Source: Beroe forskalii (Eukaryota > Ctenophora > Nuda > Beroida > Beroidae). Taken from it: a stretch of DNA of 64,000 bases. Location of the stretch: positions 2,015,483-2,079,482 of the forward strand of contig WFMF01000003.1 in assembly GCA_011033025.1 (NCBI GenBank), written 5' to 3'. The notes under the pieces were generated by a model that did no database searches, had not been told where the DNA came from, and saw only the letters and a program-made list of their open reading frames with translations. Positions within the stretch are counted from its first letter, which is position 1. Each line of letters begins with the position of its first letter. The translations under genes and the position numbers were made by a program. Of this stretch, positions 41,198-53,032 are shown piece by piece.

Positions 41198-43168
41198 TGT
41201 TTTCTTGTTTGATTAAACATTCTGTGGGTTTATGAGATTGGGAACAATGTGGACAGATCTGTTGTTTCTTAGGACACCAAATGACTGTGTGATCAAAACC
41301 ATAACATCGATAGCACTGAGTTACAGACACTTTGGGCTCAAATGCTCTAATCTCACAGAAACATTGCCAAGAAATATGCCCTTCAGCTTTGCTTGCTCTA
41401 GCTGCTCATAGCTTGAGAAATTGATTAGAACAGAAGGTCTCACTATGCTCTTACGGTCAACAAAACGTCATACTTTGATATCTTCCCAGTCAAATTGCTC
41501 CTTGAATTCTTCAATTATAGAGGATTCAGAGAGGGAGGTATCAACATCAGTCACAATTCCTCTTATATTTTTATTTTGAAGTAATGAAGCTGTGGTTTTG
41601 TTAGACTTTCCATCATCCACTGAGAAGAAGTGAGGTTTCCATTTTTCTATGATTTCAAGTGCAGTCTTTGTATCTTCAAGTTCAATAAGGAGGCTCCCAT
41701 GTCTTGTTCGTCTACACTGTACAATTTTAACTCCTGGGAAAGTGTTTATTGAACTCTTTCTTTGTATCATATGACTTTTTGATGAACTTTTCAAATGATG
41801 TTATATTATCTATAGCAATGGTCTTTTTCTCATCACAGTGCCTGTTTGATTCTAGTGGTGATTGATTTGTTGATATGCTAACTGATGGGGCACCAGCTGC
41901 CCGAGACACTGATGTTCCTGGTTGGGACTTAGCTACACTGGCATATGATGCTGTATTTGCTGCTTCTAATCTATCCCATGTCATGTTTGCTTTTATTCCT
42001 GTGGGCAACAATGCAACCTGGTCAAGTATCTTCTCTGAATTTTCCTTTATAACAGCTAGATCATTTTTGTCATAAGTTGACACACTGAGATCACTCAAAC
42101 TGCCACCTGAAACAGAGCTTGTTGCCTCTTTCAGGGATTCACAGCTTCCAATTATCACTGAAGTGTCCTCTTTAATTGATTCGTTCTGCAACTCTAGTTT
42201 CTTATGAACTAATTTCAACTCTTTGATAATATCTGAACTTGGATTGGATGGACCCTGGTTCTGGGAGATGTTACTTATTGCAGAATCAACTTTGGAAGTG
42301 AGATCATCAAAGGAGAATCTCTCAAGTTGGGACACTTTGGACATTGCATTATCTACTGATTGCTCCATTGATGACAAAGTTGCATTGACTGACAGACTTA
42401 CATCTTCCAGTTTACCAGATAGTGTATCACACAGTTGTGGTACAGCCTCACATGTTGAGGACACATCAAGTAGATCAATCTTGGCATTTGCTTTGTCTAA
42501 TTCTGCATTAAGAGCTGTTAGGTTTCTAGAAATACCTGTTTTATCTGAAGCAACAAAATGGCAATGCATTTCTAGCATTGCATACAAATCTGTAACAGAC
42601 TTCTTGATATCCTTTATTTCTGAATTTAAATATGGAATGCTTTCCATGGATGTACCTTCACCTTTTAGGTTCACAATAGGCAAACAGACAGGGCAAAATA
42701 GCTGGACATAGCTGGGTGAACCTGTGAGAATGTTAAATGTTTTCTTATCTAATGGGGATGAAGTACAAGCATTGTGAAAATACTTTGAACAATAAGAGCA
42801 AACAATCCCATCACCTAATGGACCATCCCCATCAAGGACAGCTTTTTGCATACTGTACATGGGGAATCACATTCAGGTGCTTTGACACTCACCTTTCCAT
42901 CAATGGTTCCAAGACTTACAAACTTCAAATGAGCTTTTGTTTCATTATCAAAGGTAGCAAGGACTTGATCAAAGCTGTATTTACCAAAGGGAGTTGTGTA
43001 CCCAGAATGGTAGTTGAGGATGGCAAGCTTTTCTTGTGTTTTCAATTGACCTGGAACATTTAGATGAAAAACATTAAGAACAACTTTCAATTCTGGGGCA
43101 GATAAACTGGCAAGTGATTTCTTTATCATTGCAATAGATGTCTTGAGACAGAAATCTTTAAACAGCAA
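41076..43168 (-). mobile_element. Same LINE, ORF1 with SAP-like, PHD-like and zinc-knuckle parts
   Basis: Upstream of ORF2 and overlapping its start. Pieces in order: 43168-42815, SAP-like LSAPELKVVLNVFHLNVPGQ; a C4HC3-like finger (CDSPCTVCKK, then VCSYCSKYFHNAC and FCPVC); a long coiled or Ser-rich middle to about 42000; a fold with KIVQCRRTRHGSLLIELED (RRM-like); and CCHC knuckles at 41330-41076 (CYRCYGFDHTVIWC, CPHCSQSHKPTEC). The frame changes near 42845 (in an A run) and again between 41800 and 41330. ORF1 proteins bind LINE RNA. Confidence 0.75.
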
Positions 43169-44577
43169 TAAAAAGAAAAGTCCTACCGACCAGATTGTAT
43201 CTCACTTATGGGTGAGATACCCTTCTGAGTGTTTAATGTGCTCCTGCACAGGAGGGTGGAGAACAGGAAGGAGGCTCCCTCTTCTCTTGCTCGTTAAACT
43301 CTTGTCAACAAGCTTGTGCTATCACGTATTTCCCGTCACTCCATTTGAGCACAGCACAACAATTAAGAAATAACCTAACAGACAGCAGAATATTCTAACT
43401 GACCAAACTTGAATAATCTTTGGCAGATCAGCAAATAAACTTGAAAATTCACTGTGTATATACACCAATTTGCAATATTAATATTTGCAGAAAAATGACA
43501 GGCTTTAAAATTAAAACAAAATCGCCAAAAAAATAATGGCATAGTAACTATTTGAACCATAGAGAACATAAGAACTTTTTCTACATATTGTAAAAATTTA
43601 AATATTTTGAAAATTTTTACAAATTTTTCGCTGCATATTGCAATGATGGACGTGAGAGTGCGCGGCGCGGCACAATTGCAATTTGAATCACGAATGTCGC
43701 GTCATTTTTTTCACTTGAACGGCGCGCGCGACCGCCGAATTTGCGCGCACCCAGTGCCGGGGGTGCCTATAGTGCGGGAAGCGCGCCGCGCAACGCAAAC
43801 AAGGATATACGTAATTAACAAACCCATGCGCGGCCGCACGGGTATGCGCGGCGCGGCCTACGGAACGACCGCGACGGCGCGCCGCGCGCGCAGTGCATAA
43901 AAGGGCTTTGGTTAAGACAAGGCTCTGGTTAAATTAAGCACACTAATGCTAAAATGCTGACTTTCAGGAGGAAAAGGCGGGCATAGCGCTGCGCCGCGCA
44001 AATAGGCAGGAAAACATTGCATGCGGCAATGAGCACGATGCAACATTCCTCTTACCAGGGGCCATTGGACCAATAGGAGCAGATAATTTGTTATTCGCAG
44101 GTTTTGATGAGAAACTGTATAAGAGGAGAAAATAGATTTCTTATGGCTTAATTGATTCCTCATGACTAGCAGGATAGGAAATTTTGTGGCAGAATGCAAG
44201 CTTTCACCTGTATGTATATTATGAAGTAATGAGCCTGCCTTATGTTATTTATGATTGGTACCTGCTTGTGGCACAATGCTTATGTTTTTTAACTTATTGT
44301 TGTATTTCGAGTAGTACCTTGTTAGGGTACATGATGAGTGAATAAGTGTGACGAGGAATTGTATCCAATTGTGTTGTTGTATGACAAAATTTTAAACTAA
44401 ACTAAACCATCCTGCAGGGGTAATTTAACTAATTGTCATCAGTTTCAGTTCTTTTGGTTTCATCTAAATCTTTCATAGTTTGAACCCATTAATCCAAGTA
44501 AGATTCCCTTGTACCGAGTTTTATTCCACATAATGCTCTATTAACCTTTCATTTTTAAAAATTATCATTTTAATAGA
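43169..44577. other. 5' flank of the LINE, with a CpG-rich block
   Basis: About 43640-43900 is very rich in GCGCGC and CGGCGCG words, like a small CpG island, and lies about 0.5 kb upstream of the LINE ORF1 on its minus strand. It could be its 5'UTR/promoter or a separate repeat. A short palindrome (GTATCTCAC, GTGAGATAC) lies at about 43197. No gene is supported to 44577. Confidence 0.45.
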
Positions 44578-47500
44578 TTCAAATCATGGGCAACTTTTGC
44601 TGGGGGCAAATGTGCTTTAGATAAAAAGTAAATAATACCCCTCCCAATGTGTCACCACTTTTCATGTTTACAAAGTTTTAAGAACGTAAGTACCCCCCCC
44701 AGGAGGAAGTACCACTCTCATCGTGTACTGGCGAGGGATCTGCAGGTTTTCCTAACCATACTCTTCAGGCTTCGTTTCTTGGGGTACCTCAAATTTAAAT
44801 AAATAAATAAATATTACTAAGATTATATATTGATTAGTCATTATATAACAACAATTAAAGAATAGATAAATCTAAGATTAGTATATAAACATATACCTGC
44901 CTCTTTTTGTAGGCAAAAGAGCCAACACATGTTTAAAACATGTCAAAAATTCACTTGCTTCCAAATTTCAAAATTAAAAAGTTCAATTATGCTAAAAATA
45001 TAAATTAAAAATAAATTAATCAATTATTGAAATTACTACCCAATGTAGTAAGATGTTTCAGCTATCAATGACAATGACAGGATATCACCAAAAATTTACC
45101 TGACCATCTTCAGTGAGGCAGCATTGAGTGAGTATCGGAGTGTGACCCAGGGGGAAGCTGGAAGGGGTTAAAGGTGGCGGTACTCAAGTACATCCCCCCT
45201 CCCCCCAACTTGTCAACCACCGTTTTAGCCCCCTCCCCTGACTTATCATCAGTCTTTCTATCCCCCCCTAACAAGGGAGGCACTGTTCTCATTGTATAGG
45301 AGACCTACCTGCAGTACTAACCACCCTCTTCAGGCTTCACGGGGGTACCATGCCTCAAGCAATGCTGGCTGAGGACTGTCACTGAGGGGGGTAAGATCGC
45401 AGTTCTACTGTGAATTGAATTGAACTGTCATCTGCGACTTTTTATTGCCTTGCCTGGGTTAGGTACTTGATATAAAGTAAATATCCCCCCACTTTTCATC
45501 CTCCTTTCACGTTTACAAAGGTTGAAGTACTTTAGTACACCTTCCCCCCCAACAAGGCAAGTACCCCTCTCATTGTATTGAAGACAGATCTGCAGGTTTT
45601 CTAATCATAATCTTCAGGCTTCGTTTCTTGGGATGCATCGAGTGAGGCAGCATCAGGTGAGTACTGGCCAATAATCCAGTGGGACGTTAAAGGTGGCAGT
45701 ACTCAAGCATGCCTCCCTCCCTAACTTGGAATCCCCTTTTGACCAAGTTTCAAGTAAGCCTTTTCACCCCCCCCCCCCTTTGTCATCCATCCTTTTACAC
45801 CCCCCTCCCCCCCCCTTTGTAACAAGGGAGGCCCCATTCTCATTGTATAGGAGACGGACCTGTAGTACTAAACATCCTGCAGTACTATATAACCATCCTC
45901 TTCAGGCTTCACGGGGTACCATGCCTTGAACAAGGCAGCATTGCCAGCTGAGGACTGTGACTGAGGGGGGTTAGATTGCAGTTCTACTGTGAATTTAATT
46001 GAACTGTCATAGTGTCATTTACAACTTTTTATTGCTCAGCTTGATGTAGAGCTCATTTCTTATTTTATTCTATCTTTGTATTCTGTTGATTCAAATCATT
46101 CTCGATCTAGGTATGGACACATTTTGTTGTGTGTGTGCTTTAGTAAATAATACCCCCTCCCCGACTTGCCATCCCCCCTTCCACCAAGGTTCAAGTTGGC
46201 CTTTCTACTCCCCCCCTTTTCCATACATATTTTTACCCCCCCCCCAACTTGTAATCCATCTTTTACCCCCCCCCTTGTCATTCATCTTTTTACACCCACG
46301 ACTTGTCATCCATCTTTTTACCCCCCTCTATAACAAGAAAGGCACCGTTATCATGGTAAAGGAGACGGACCTGTAGTACTAAACATCCTCTTCAGGCTTC
46401 ACGGGGTACCATGCCTCAAGCATTGCTGGCTGAGGACTGTCACTGAGGGGGGGTAAGATCGCAGTTCTACTGTGAATTGAATTGAACTGTCATCTACAAC
46501 TTTTTATTGCCTTGCCTGGGTTAGGTACTGCATAACCCCTCTGACTTTTCATCCCCCTTTCACATTTATAAATGTTAAATTGCATAAGTACGCCTTCCCC
46601 CCACAACAAGACAAGTACCCCTCTCATCGTGTACTAGAGACGGATCTGCAGGTTTTCTAACCGTACTCTTCAGACTTCCTTTCTTGGGATGCCTCGAGCG
46701 AGGCAGCATCACGTGAGTACAGGTTAAAATCCAGTGGGGGGGGTCAAAGGTGGCAGTACTCAAGTAAGCCTCCCCCCAACTTGGCATCCCCCCTTTCACC
46801 AAGGTTCAAGTAAGCCTCCTTCCCCCCCACCCGACTTGTCATCCATCCTTTAACCCCCTCCCACCTCTCTGTAACAAGGGAGGCTTGGTTATCATCGTAT
46901 AGGGACCTACAGTTCTAACCATCCTGCAGTATTAACCATCTGCTTCAGGCTTCATGGGGGTACCATGCCTGAACGAGGCAGCATTGCCGGCTGAGGACTG
47001 TGACTGAGGGGGGTTAGATTGCAGTTCTACTGTGAATTTAATTGAACTGTCATAGTGTCATTTACAACTTTTTATTGCTCAGCTTGATGTAGAGCTCATT
47101 TCTTATTTTATTCTATCTTTGTATTCTGTTGATTCAAATCATTCTCGATCTAGGTATGGACACATTTTTTTGTTGTGTGTGTGCTTTAGTAAATAATACC
47201 CCCCTCCCCGACTTGCCATCCCCCTTCCACCAAGGTTCAAGTTGGCCTTTCTACTCCCCCTTTTCCATACATATTTTACCCCCCCGACTTGTAATCCATC
47301 TTTTTACCCCCCCCCCCCCTTGTCATTCATCTTTTTACACCCACGACTTGTCATCCATCTTTTTACCCCCCTCTATAACAAGAAAGGCACCGTTATCATC
47401 GTAAAGGAGACGGACCTGTAGTACTAAACATCCTCTTCAGGCTTCACGGGGGTACCATGCCTCAAGCATTGCTGGCTGAGGACTGTCACTGAGGGGGGGG

Positions 47501-50500
47501 TAAGATCGCAGTTCTACTGTGAATTGAATTGAACTGTCATCTACAACTTTTTATTGCCTCGCCTGGGTTAGGTACTGCATAACCCCTCTGACTTTTCATC
47601 CCCCTTTCACATTTATAAAGGTTAAAGTGGATAAGTACACCTTCCCCCCACAACAAGACAAGTACCCCTCTCATCGTGTACTAGAGACGGATCTGCAGGT
47701 TTTCTAACCGTACTTTTCAGACTTCCTTTCTTGGGGATGCCTCGAGCGAGGCAGCATCACGTGAGTACAGGTTAAAATCCAGTGGGGGGGGGGGGTCAAA
47801 GGTGGCAGTACTCAAGTAAGCCTCCTTCCCCCCCACCCGACTTGTCATCCATCCTTTAACCCCCTCCCCCTCTCTGTAACAAGGGAGGCTTGGTTATCAT
47901 CGTATAGGGACCTACAGTTCTAACCATCCTGCAGTATTAACCATCTGCTTCAGGCTTCATGGGGTACCATGCCTGAACGAGGCAGCATTGCCGGCTGAGG
48001 ACTGTGACTGAGGGGTTAGATTGCAGTTCTACTGTGAATTTAATTGAACTGTCATAGTGTCATTTACAACTTTTTATTGCTCAGCTTGATGTAGAGCTCA
48101 TTTCTTATTTTATTCTATCTTTGTATTCTGTTGATTCAAATCATTCTCGATCTAGGTATGGACACATTTTGTTGTGTGTGTGCTTTAGTAAATAATACCC
48201 CCTCCCCGACTTGCCATCCCCCCTTCCACCAAGGTTCAAGTTGGCCTTTCTACTCCCCCTTTTCCATACATATTTTACCCCCCCGACTTGTAATCCATCT
48301 TTTACCCCCCCCCTTGTCATTCATCTTTTTACACCCACGACTTGTCATCCATCTTTTACCCCCCTCTATAACAAAAAGGCACCGTTATCATCGTAAAGGA
48401 GACGGACCTGTAGTACTAAACATCCTCTTCAGGCTTCACGGGGTACCATGCCTCAAGCATTGCTGGCTGAGGACTGTCACTGAGGGGGGGTAAGATCGCA
48501 GTTCTACTGTGAATTGAATTGAACTGTCATCTACAACTTTTTATTGCCTCGCCTGGGTTAGGTACTGCATAACCCCTCTGACTTTTCATCCCCTTTCACA
48601 TTTATAAAGGTTAAAGTGCATAAGTACACCTTCCCCACAACAAGACAAGTACCCCTCTCATCGTGTACTAGAGACGGATCTGCAGGTTTTCTAACCGTAC
48701 TTTTCAGACTTCCTTTCTTGGGGATGCCTCGAGCGAGGCAGCATCACGTGAGTACAGGTTAAAATCCAGTGGGGGGGGGGTCAAAGGTGGCAGTACTCAA
48801 GTAAGCCTCCTTCCCCCCCCACCCGACTTGTCATCCATCCTTTAACCCCCTCCCACCTCTCTGTAACAAGGGAGGCTTGGTTATCATCGTATAGGGACCT
48901 ACAGTTCTAACCATCCTGCAGTATTAACCATCTGCTTCAGGCTTCATGGGGGTACCATGCCTGAACGAGGCAGCATTGCCGGCTGAGGACTGTGACTGAG
49001 GGGGGTTAGATTGCAGTTCTACTGTGAATTTAATTGAACTGTCATAGTGTCATTTACAACTTTTTATTGCTCAGCTTGATGTAGAGCTCATTTCTTATTT
49101 TATTCTATCTTTGTATTCTGTTGATTCAAATCATTCTCGATCTAGGTATGGACACATTTTGTTGTGTGCGTGCAAATGTGCTTTAGTAAATGATACCCCC
49201 TCCCCGACTTGTCACCAGTCTTTTCTTGTTTACAAAGTTTCAAGTACGTAAGTACGCCTTCCTCCCCCAGGAGACTAGTACCCATCTCATCGTGTACTGG
49301 AGATGGATTTGCAGGTTTTCCTAACCGTACTCTTCAGGGTTAGAGCGAGCACATGAAATATAAATTAGGGTTACAGCGAGGGGATTTTTGTGCCACCTCC
49401 AGAGGTGATTACAAATCACTATTTAGAACACTAAATAGTGATTTGCGAGGCAGCATCACGTGAGTACTGGTCTGTGATCCGGGGGAAGGGGTAAAAGGTG
49501 GAAATACTCAAGTACGACTTGCCATCCCCCTTCCACCAAGGTTCAACCTTTTTACCCCCCCCCCCTTTTTCATACATATTTTTACCCCCGCCCCCCGACT
49601 TGTTATCCATCTTTTTACCCCCTCCCCCTTTATTGCCTTGCCTGGGTTAGGTACTGCATAACAAGTAAATAATACCCCCCCTCCCCGACTTTTCATCCCC
49701 CTTTCACGTTTACAAAGGCTCAAGCACGTTAGTACACCTTCCCCCCTCCCCCGCCCAACAAGAAGGCAAGCACCCCTCTCCTCCATTCCATTACACACTT
49801 TTTCGAGCTGGGGGGGGGGGCAAGGCCCCCCTAGATTTTATCAAGGGGGGGGGGGCTTTTGAAAACTACGGGGGGGGGGCACAAAATTTACATATGCAAA
49901 TTTTCATTTTTCATAGCCCTACTTTTCACTATTTTGCTTAGAAATACAACTAAAATCATGTTTTATTCATTGATTTCTGTCTAAATAAACTATTTAATTT
50001 TAACTTCCTTTCTATGTTCAAACTTTTTTAGAAAAGCTTAGGTAGGGCCAAGGCCCCCCCTAAGATTTTTCTAGAGGAGGCTTTTTTAAAACTAGGGGGC
50101 CTGCCCCCCCCCCATTAGGGGGGCCGTGTAGCCCCATACTCTCATCGTACTGAAGACGGATCCGCAGGTTTTCTCATCATACTCTGCAGGCTTCGTTTCT
50201 TGGGGTACCTCGAGCGAGGCAGCATCACGTGAGTACCGACTAAGAATCCAGGGGGGGGGGGTGAAGGTTAAAGGTGGCAGTACTCAAGTACGCCTCCCCC
50301 CAACTTGGCATCCCCCCTTTCACCAAGGTCCATCTTTTTACCACCCCCCCCCCCGACTTGTCATCCATCTTTTTATCCCCTCCCCCGACTTGCTATCCAT
50401 CTTTTCCCCCCCCTCCCCCTTTGTAACAAGGGAGACACCGTTATAATCGTATAGGAGACGGACCTGCAGTACTAACCATACTCTTCAGACTTCACGGGGG

Positions 50501-50690
50501 TACCATGCCTCAAGCATTGCCGGCTGAATACTGTGTCTGAGGGGGGAGGGGGGGGGGAAGATCGCAGTTCTACTGTGAATTGAATTGAAGTGTCACCTAC
50601 AGTACAACTTTTAATTGCTCAGCTTGATGCAGAGCTCATTTCTTAAATTTTATTATGTTTTTGTATTATTATTTTGATTCAAATCGTTCT
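44578..50690. repeat. Satellite-like tandem array, about 1-kb unit
   Basis: The anchor GATTCAAATCATTCTCGATC recurs at 46088, 47131, 48133 and 49133 (spacings 1043, 1002 and 1000), with diverged partial anchors at 44578 and about 50680. Each unit holds two related halves with ACGGGGTACCATGCC, GCTGAGGACTGT, ATCGCAGTTCTACTGTGAAT and AATTGAACTGTCAT, and long C runs whose length varies between copies. The three middle units are almost identical, which points to recent amplification. Proline-rich open frames inside are repeat artefacts. Confidence 0.93.
49810..50125. mobile_element. G-run element inserted in the 1-kb array
   Basis: Two direct blocks (about 49815 and 50046) share GGC(C)AAGGCCCCCCTA, an ATTTT core, GGCTTTT and AAAACTA followed by G runs, with an AT-rich 150-bp middle. 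The same family occurs near 18.6 kb. It interrupts the last array unit. Confidence 0.55.
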
Positions 50691-50692
50691 AG

Positions 50693-52358
50693 GATAGGGT
50701 CCCCTGTTAGTGATAGGGACATCTGTTTACTTGATAGGGTCCCCTGTTAGTGATAGGGACCTCTGTTAACTTGATAGGGTCCCCTGTTAGTGATAGGGAC
50801 CTCTGTTAACTTGATAGGGTCCCCTGTTAGTGATAGGGACCTCTGTTAACTTGATAGGTCCCCTGTCAGTGATAGGGACCTCTGTTAACTTGATAGGGTC
50901 CCCTGTTAGTGATAGGGACCTCTGTTAACTTGATAGGTCCCCTGTTAGTGATAGGGACCTCTGTTAACGATAGGGTCCCCTGTTAGTCAGTGATAGGGAC
51001 CTCTGTTAACTTGATAGGGTCCCTGTTGTTAGGGACCTCTGTTAACTTGATAGGGTCCCCTGTTAGTGATAGGGACCTCTGTTAACTTGATAGGGTCCCC
51101 TGTCAGTGATAGGGACCTCTGTTTGATAGGGTCCCCTGTTAGTGATAGGGACCTCTGTTAACTTGATAGGGTCCCCTGTTAGTGATAGGGACCTCTGTTA
51201 ACTTGATAGGGTCCCCTGTTAGTGATAGGGACCTCTGTTAACTTGATAGGGTCCCCTGTTAGTGATAGGGACCTCTGTTAACTTGATAGGGTCCCCTGTT
51301 AGTGATAGGGACCTCTGTTAACTTGATAGGGTCCCCTGTTAGTGATAGGGACCTCTGTTAACTTGATAGGGTCCCCTGTTAGTGATAGGGACCTCTGTTA
51401 ACTTGATAGGGACCTCTGTTAACTTGATAGGGTCCCCTGTTAGTGATAGGGACCTCTGTTTACTTGATAGGGTCCCCTGTTAGTGATAGGGACCTCTGTT
51501 TACTTGATAGGGTCCCCTGTTAGTGATAGGGACCTCTGTTTACTTGATAGGGTCCCCTGTTAGTGACAGGGACCTCTGTTAACTTGATAGGGTCCCCTGT
51601 TAGTGATAGGGCCTCTGTTTACTTGATAAGGTCCCCTGTTAGTGATAGGGACCTCTGTTAACTTGATAGGGTCCCCTGTTAGTGATAGGGACCTCTGTTA
51701 ACTTGATAGGGTCTCCTGTAAGTGATAGGGCCCTATGTTAACTTGATAGGGTCCCCTGTCAGTGATAGGGACCTCTGTTAACTTGATAGGGTCCCCTGTT
51801 AGTGATAGGGACCTCTGTTAACTTGATAGGGTCCCCTGTTAGTGATAGGGACCTCTGTTAACTTGATAGGGTCCCTGTCAGTGATAGGGTCCTATGTTAA
51901 CTTGATAGGGTTACTTGTTAGTGATAGGGACCTCTGTTAACTTGATAGGGTCCCCTGTTAGTGATAGGTACCTCTGTTAACTTGATAGGGTCCCCTGTTA
52001 GTGATAGGGTCCTCTGTTAACTTGATAGGGTCCCCTGTTAGTGATAGGGACCTCTGTTTTACTGGATAGGGTCCCATGTTAGTGATAGGGACCTCTATTA
52101 TTTTGATAGGGTCCCCTGTTAGTGATAGGGCCCTCTGTTACTGATAGGGTCCCCTGTTAGTGATAGGGACCTCTGTTAACTTGATAGGGTCTCCTGTTAG
52201 TGATAGGGACCTCTGTTTACTTGATGGGGTCCCCTGTTAGTGATAGGGACCTCTGTTTACTTGATAGGGTCCCCTGTTAGTGATAGGGACCTCTGTTAAC
52301 TTGATAGGGTCCCCTGTCAGTGATAGGGACCTCTGTTAACTTGATAGGGTCCCCTTTA
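50693..52358. repeat. 40-bp minisatellite, about 41 copies
   Basis: Unit: CTTGATAGGGTCCCCTGTTA then GTGATAGGGACCTCTGTTAA, 40 bp, with point variants and a few shortened copies. Starts directly at the end of the 1-kb array. Confidence 0.97.
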
Positions 52359-53032
52359 TTTGAAAGGTTCAAATCATATATTGCAGTAATATGTATACAG
52401 CTCTTTTTAAAATTTCCTACTATTAAAGCAACATATAACTTGGGGGCATAACACAGCCGAGCCATAATAACAGTGTTCCCCTCAAATAAAACAATCAACT
52501 TATATTTGTATAGATAAATATAAGAGCCGCAAGATAAATAAATAGATATTTAGGTGCCCATAAAAAGCTATAAGTAAACAAATACTAAAACTCAATTATT
52601 AAATAACAAATGAAGTAAACCCTGAGTCAGGATTCGGTTAAAAGTTAAAGTTTGTCGAAAATTGGTTAAAATTTCAAAGATCTATCTAACTAAAAGAATT
52701 TAAAATATATCTATCTAAATATTGAGGCAGAATACAGCCCCTAGGTCATGTCTTCTGAGATGATAAAAATAAATAGGTCCTATTAGGCTACTATGAATAA
52801 AAAAGTAATGAGAAATGTGGTGTCTGGGTCAGTCGACAAATGATCAATCAGTTACCTTAAAGCAGCAGCATTTTCTTGGACTCGAACTAGAAAACCTAAG
52901 AAGTTCTTACCTTATCACCTTGGACCCTTTAAAGTTAAAATTCTGTATCACTTACGTCGCGGGAGCTGTCATTCCTGACCTATCGAATTATCTCATAGCA
53001 TAATGCTCTATATGACACAGTAAAATTAATGT
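52359..53032. other. Unannotated stretch between minisatellite and LINE
   Basis: AT-rich; no exon or repeat recognised. Part may be the 3'UTR of the minus-strand LINE that ends near 53033. Confidence 0.4.

Noticed and set aside
45693-50446. Pro/Ser-rich open frames in the 44.6-50.7 kb array
   Set aside because: They recur once per tandem unit and come from C-run repeats whose lengths vary; no coding signal.
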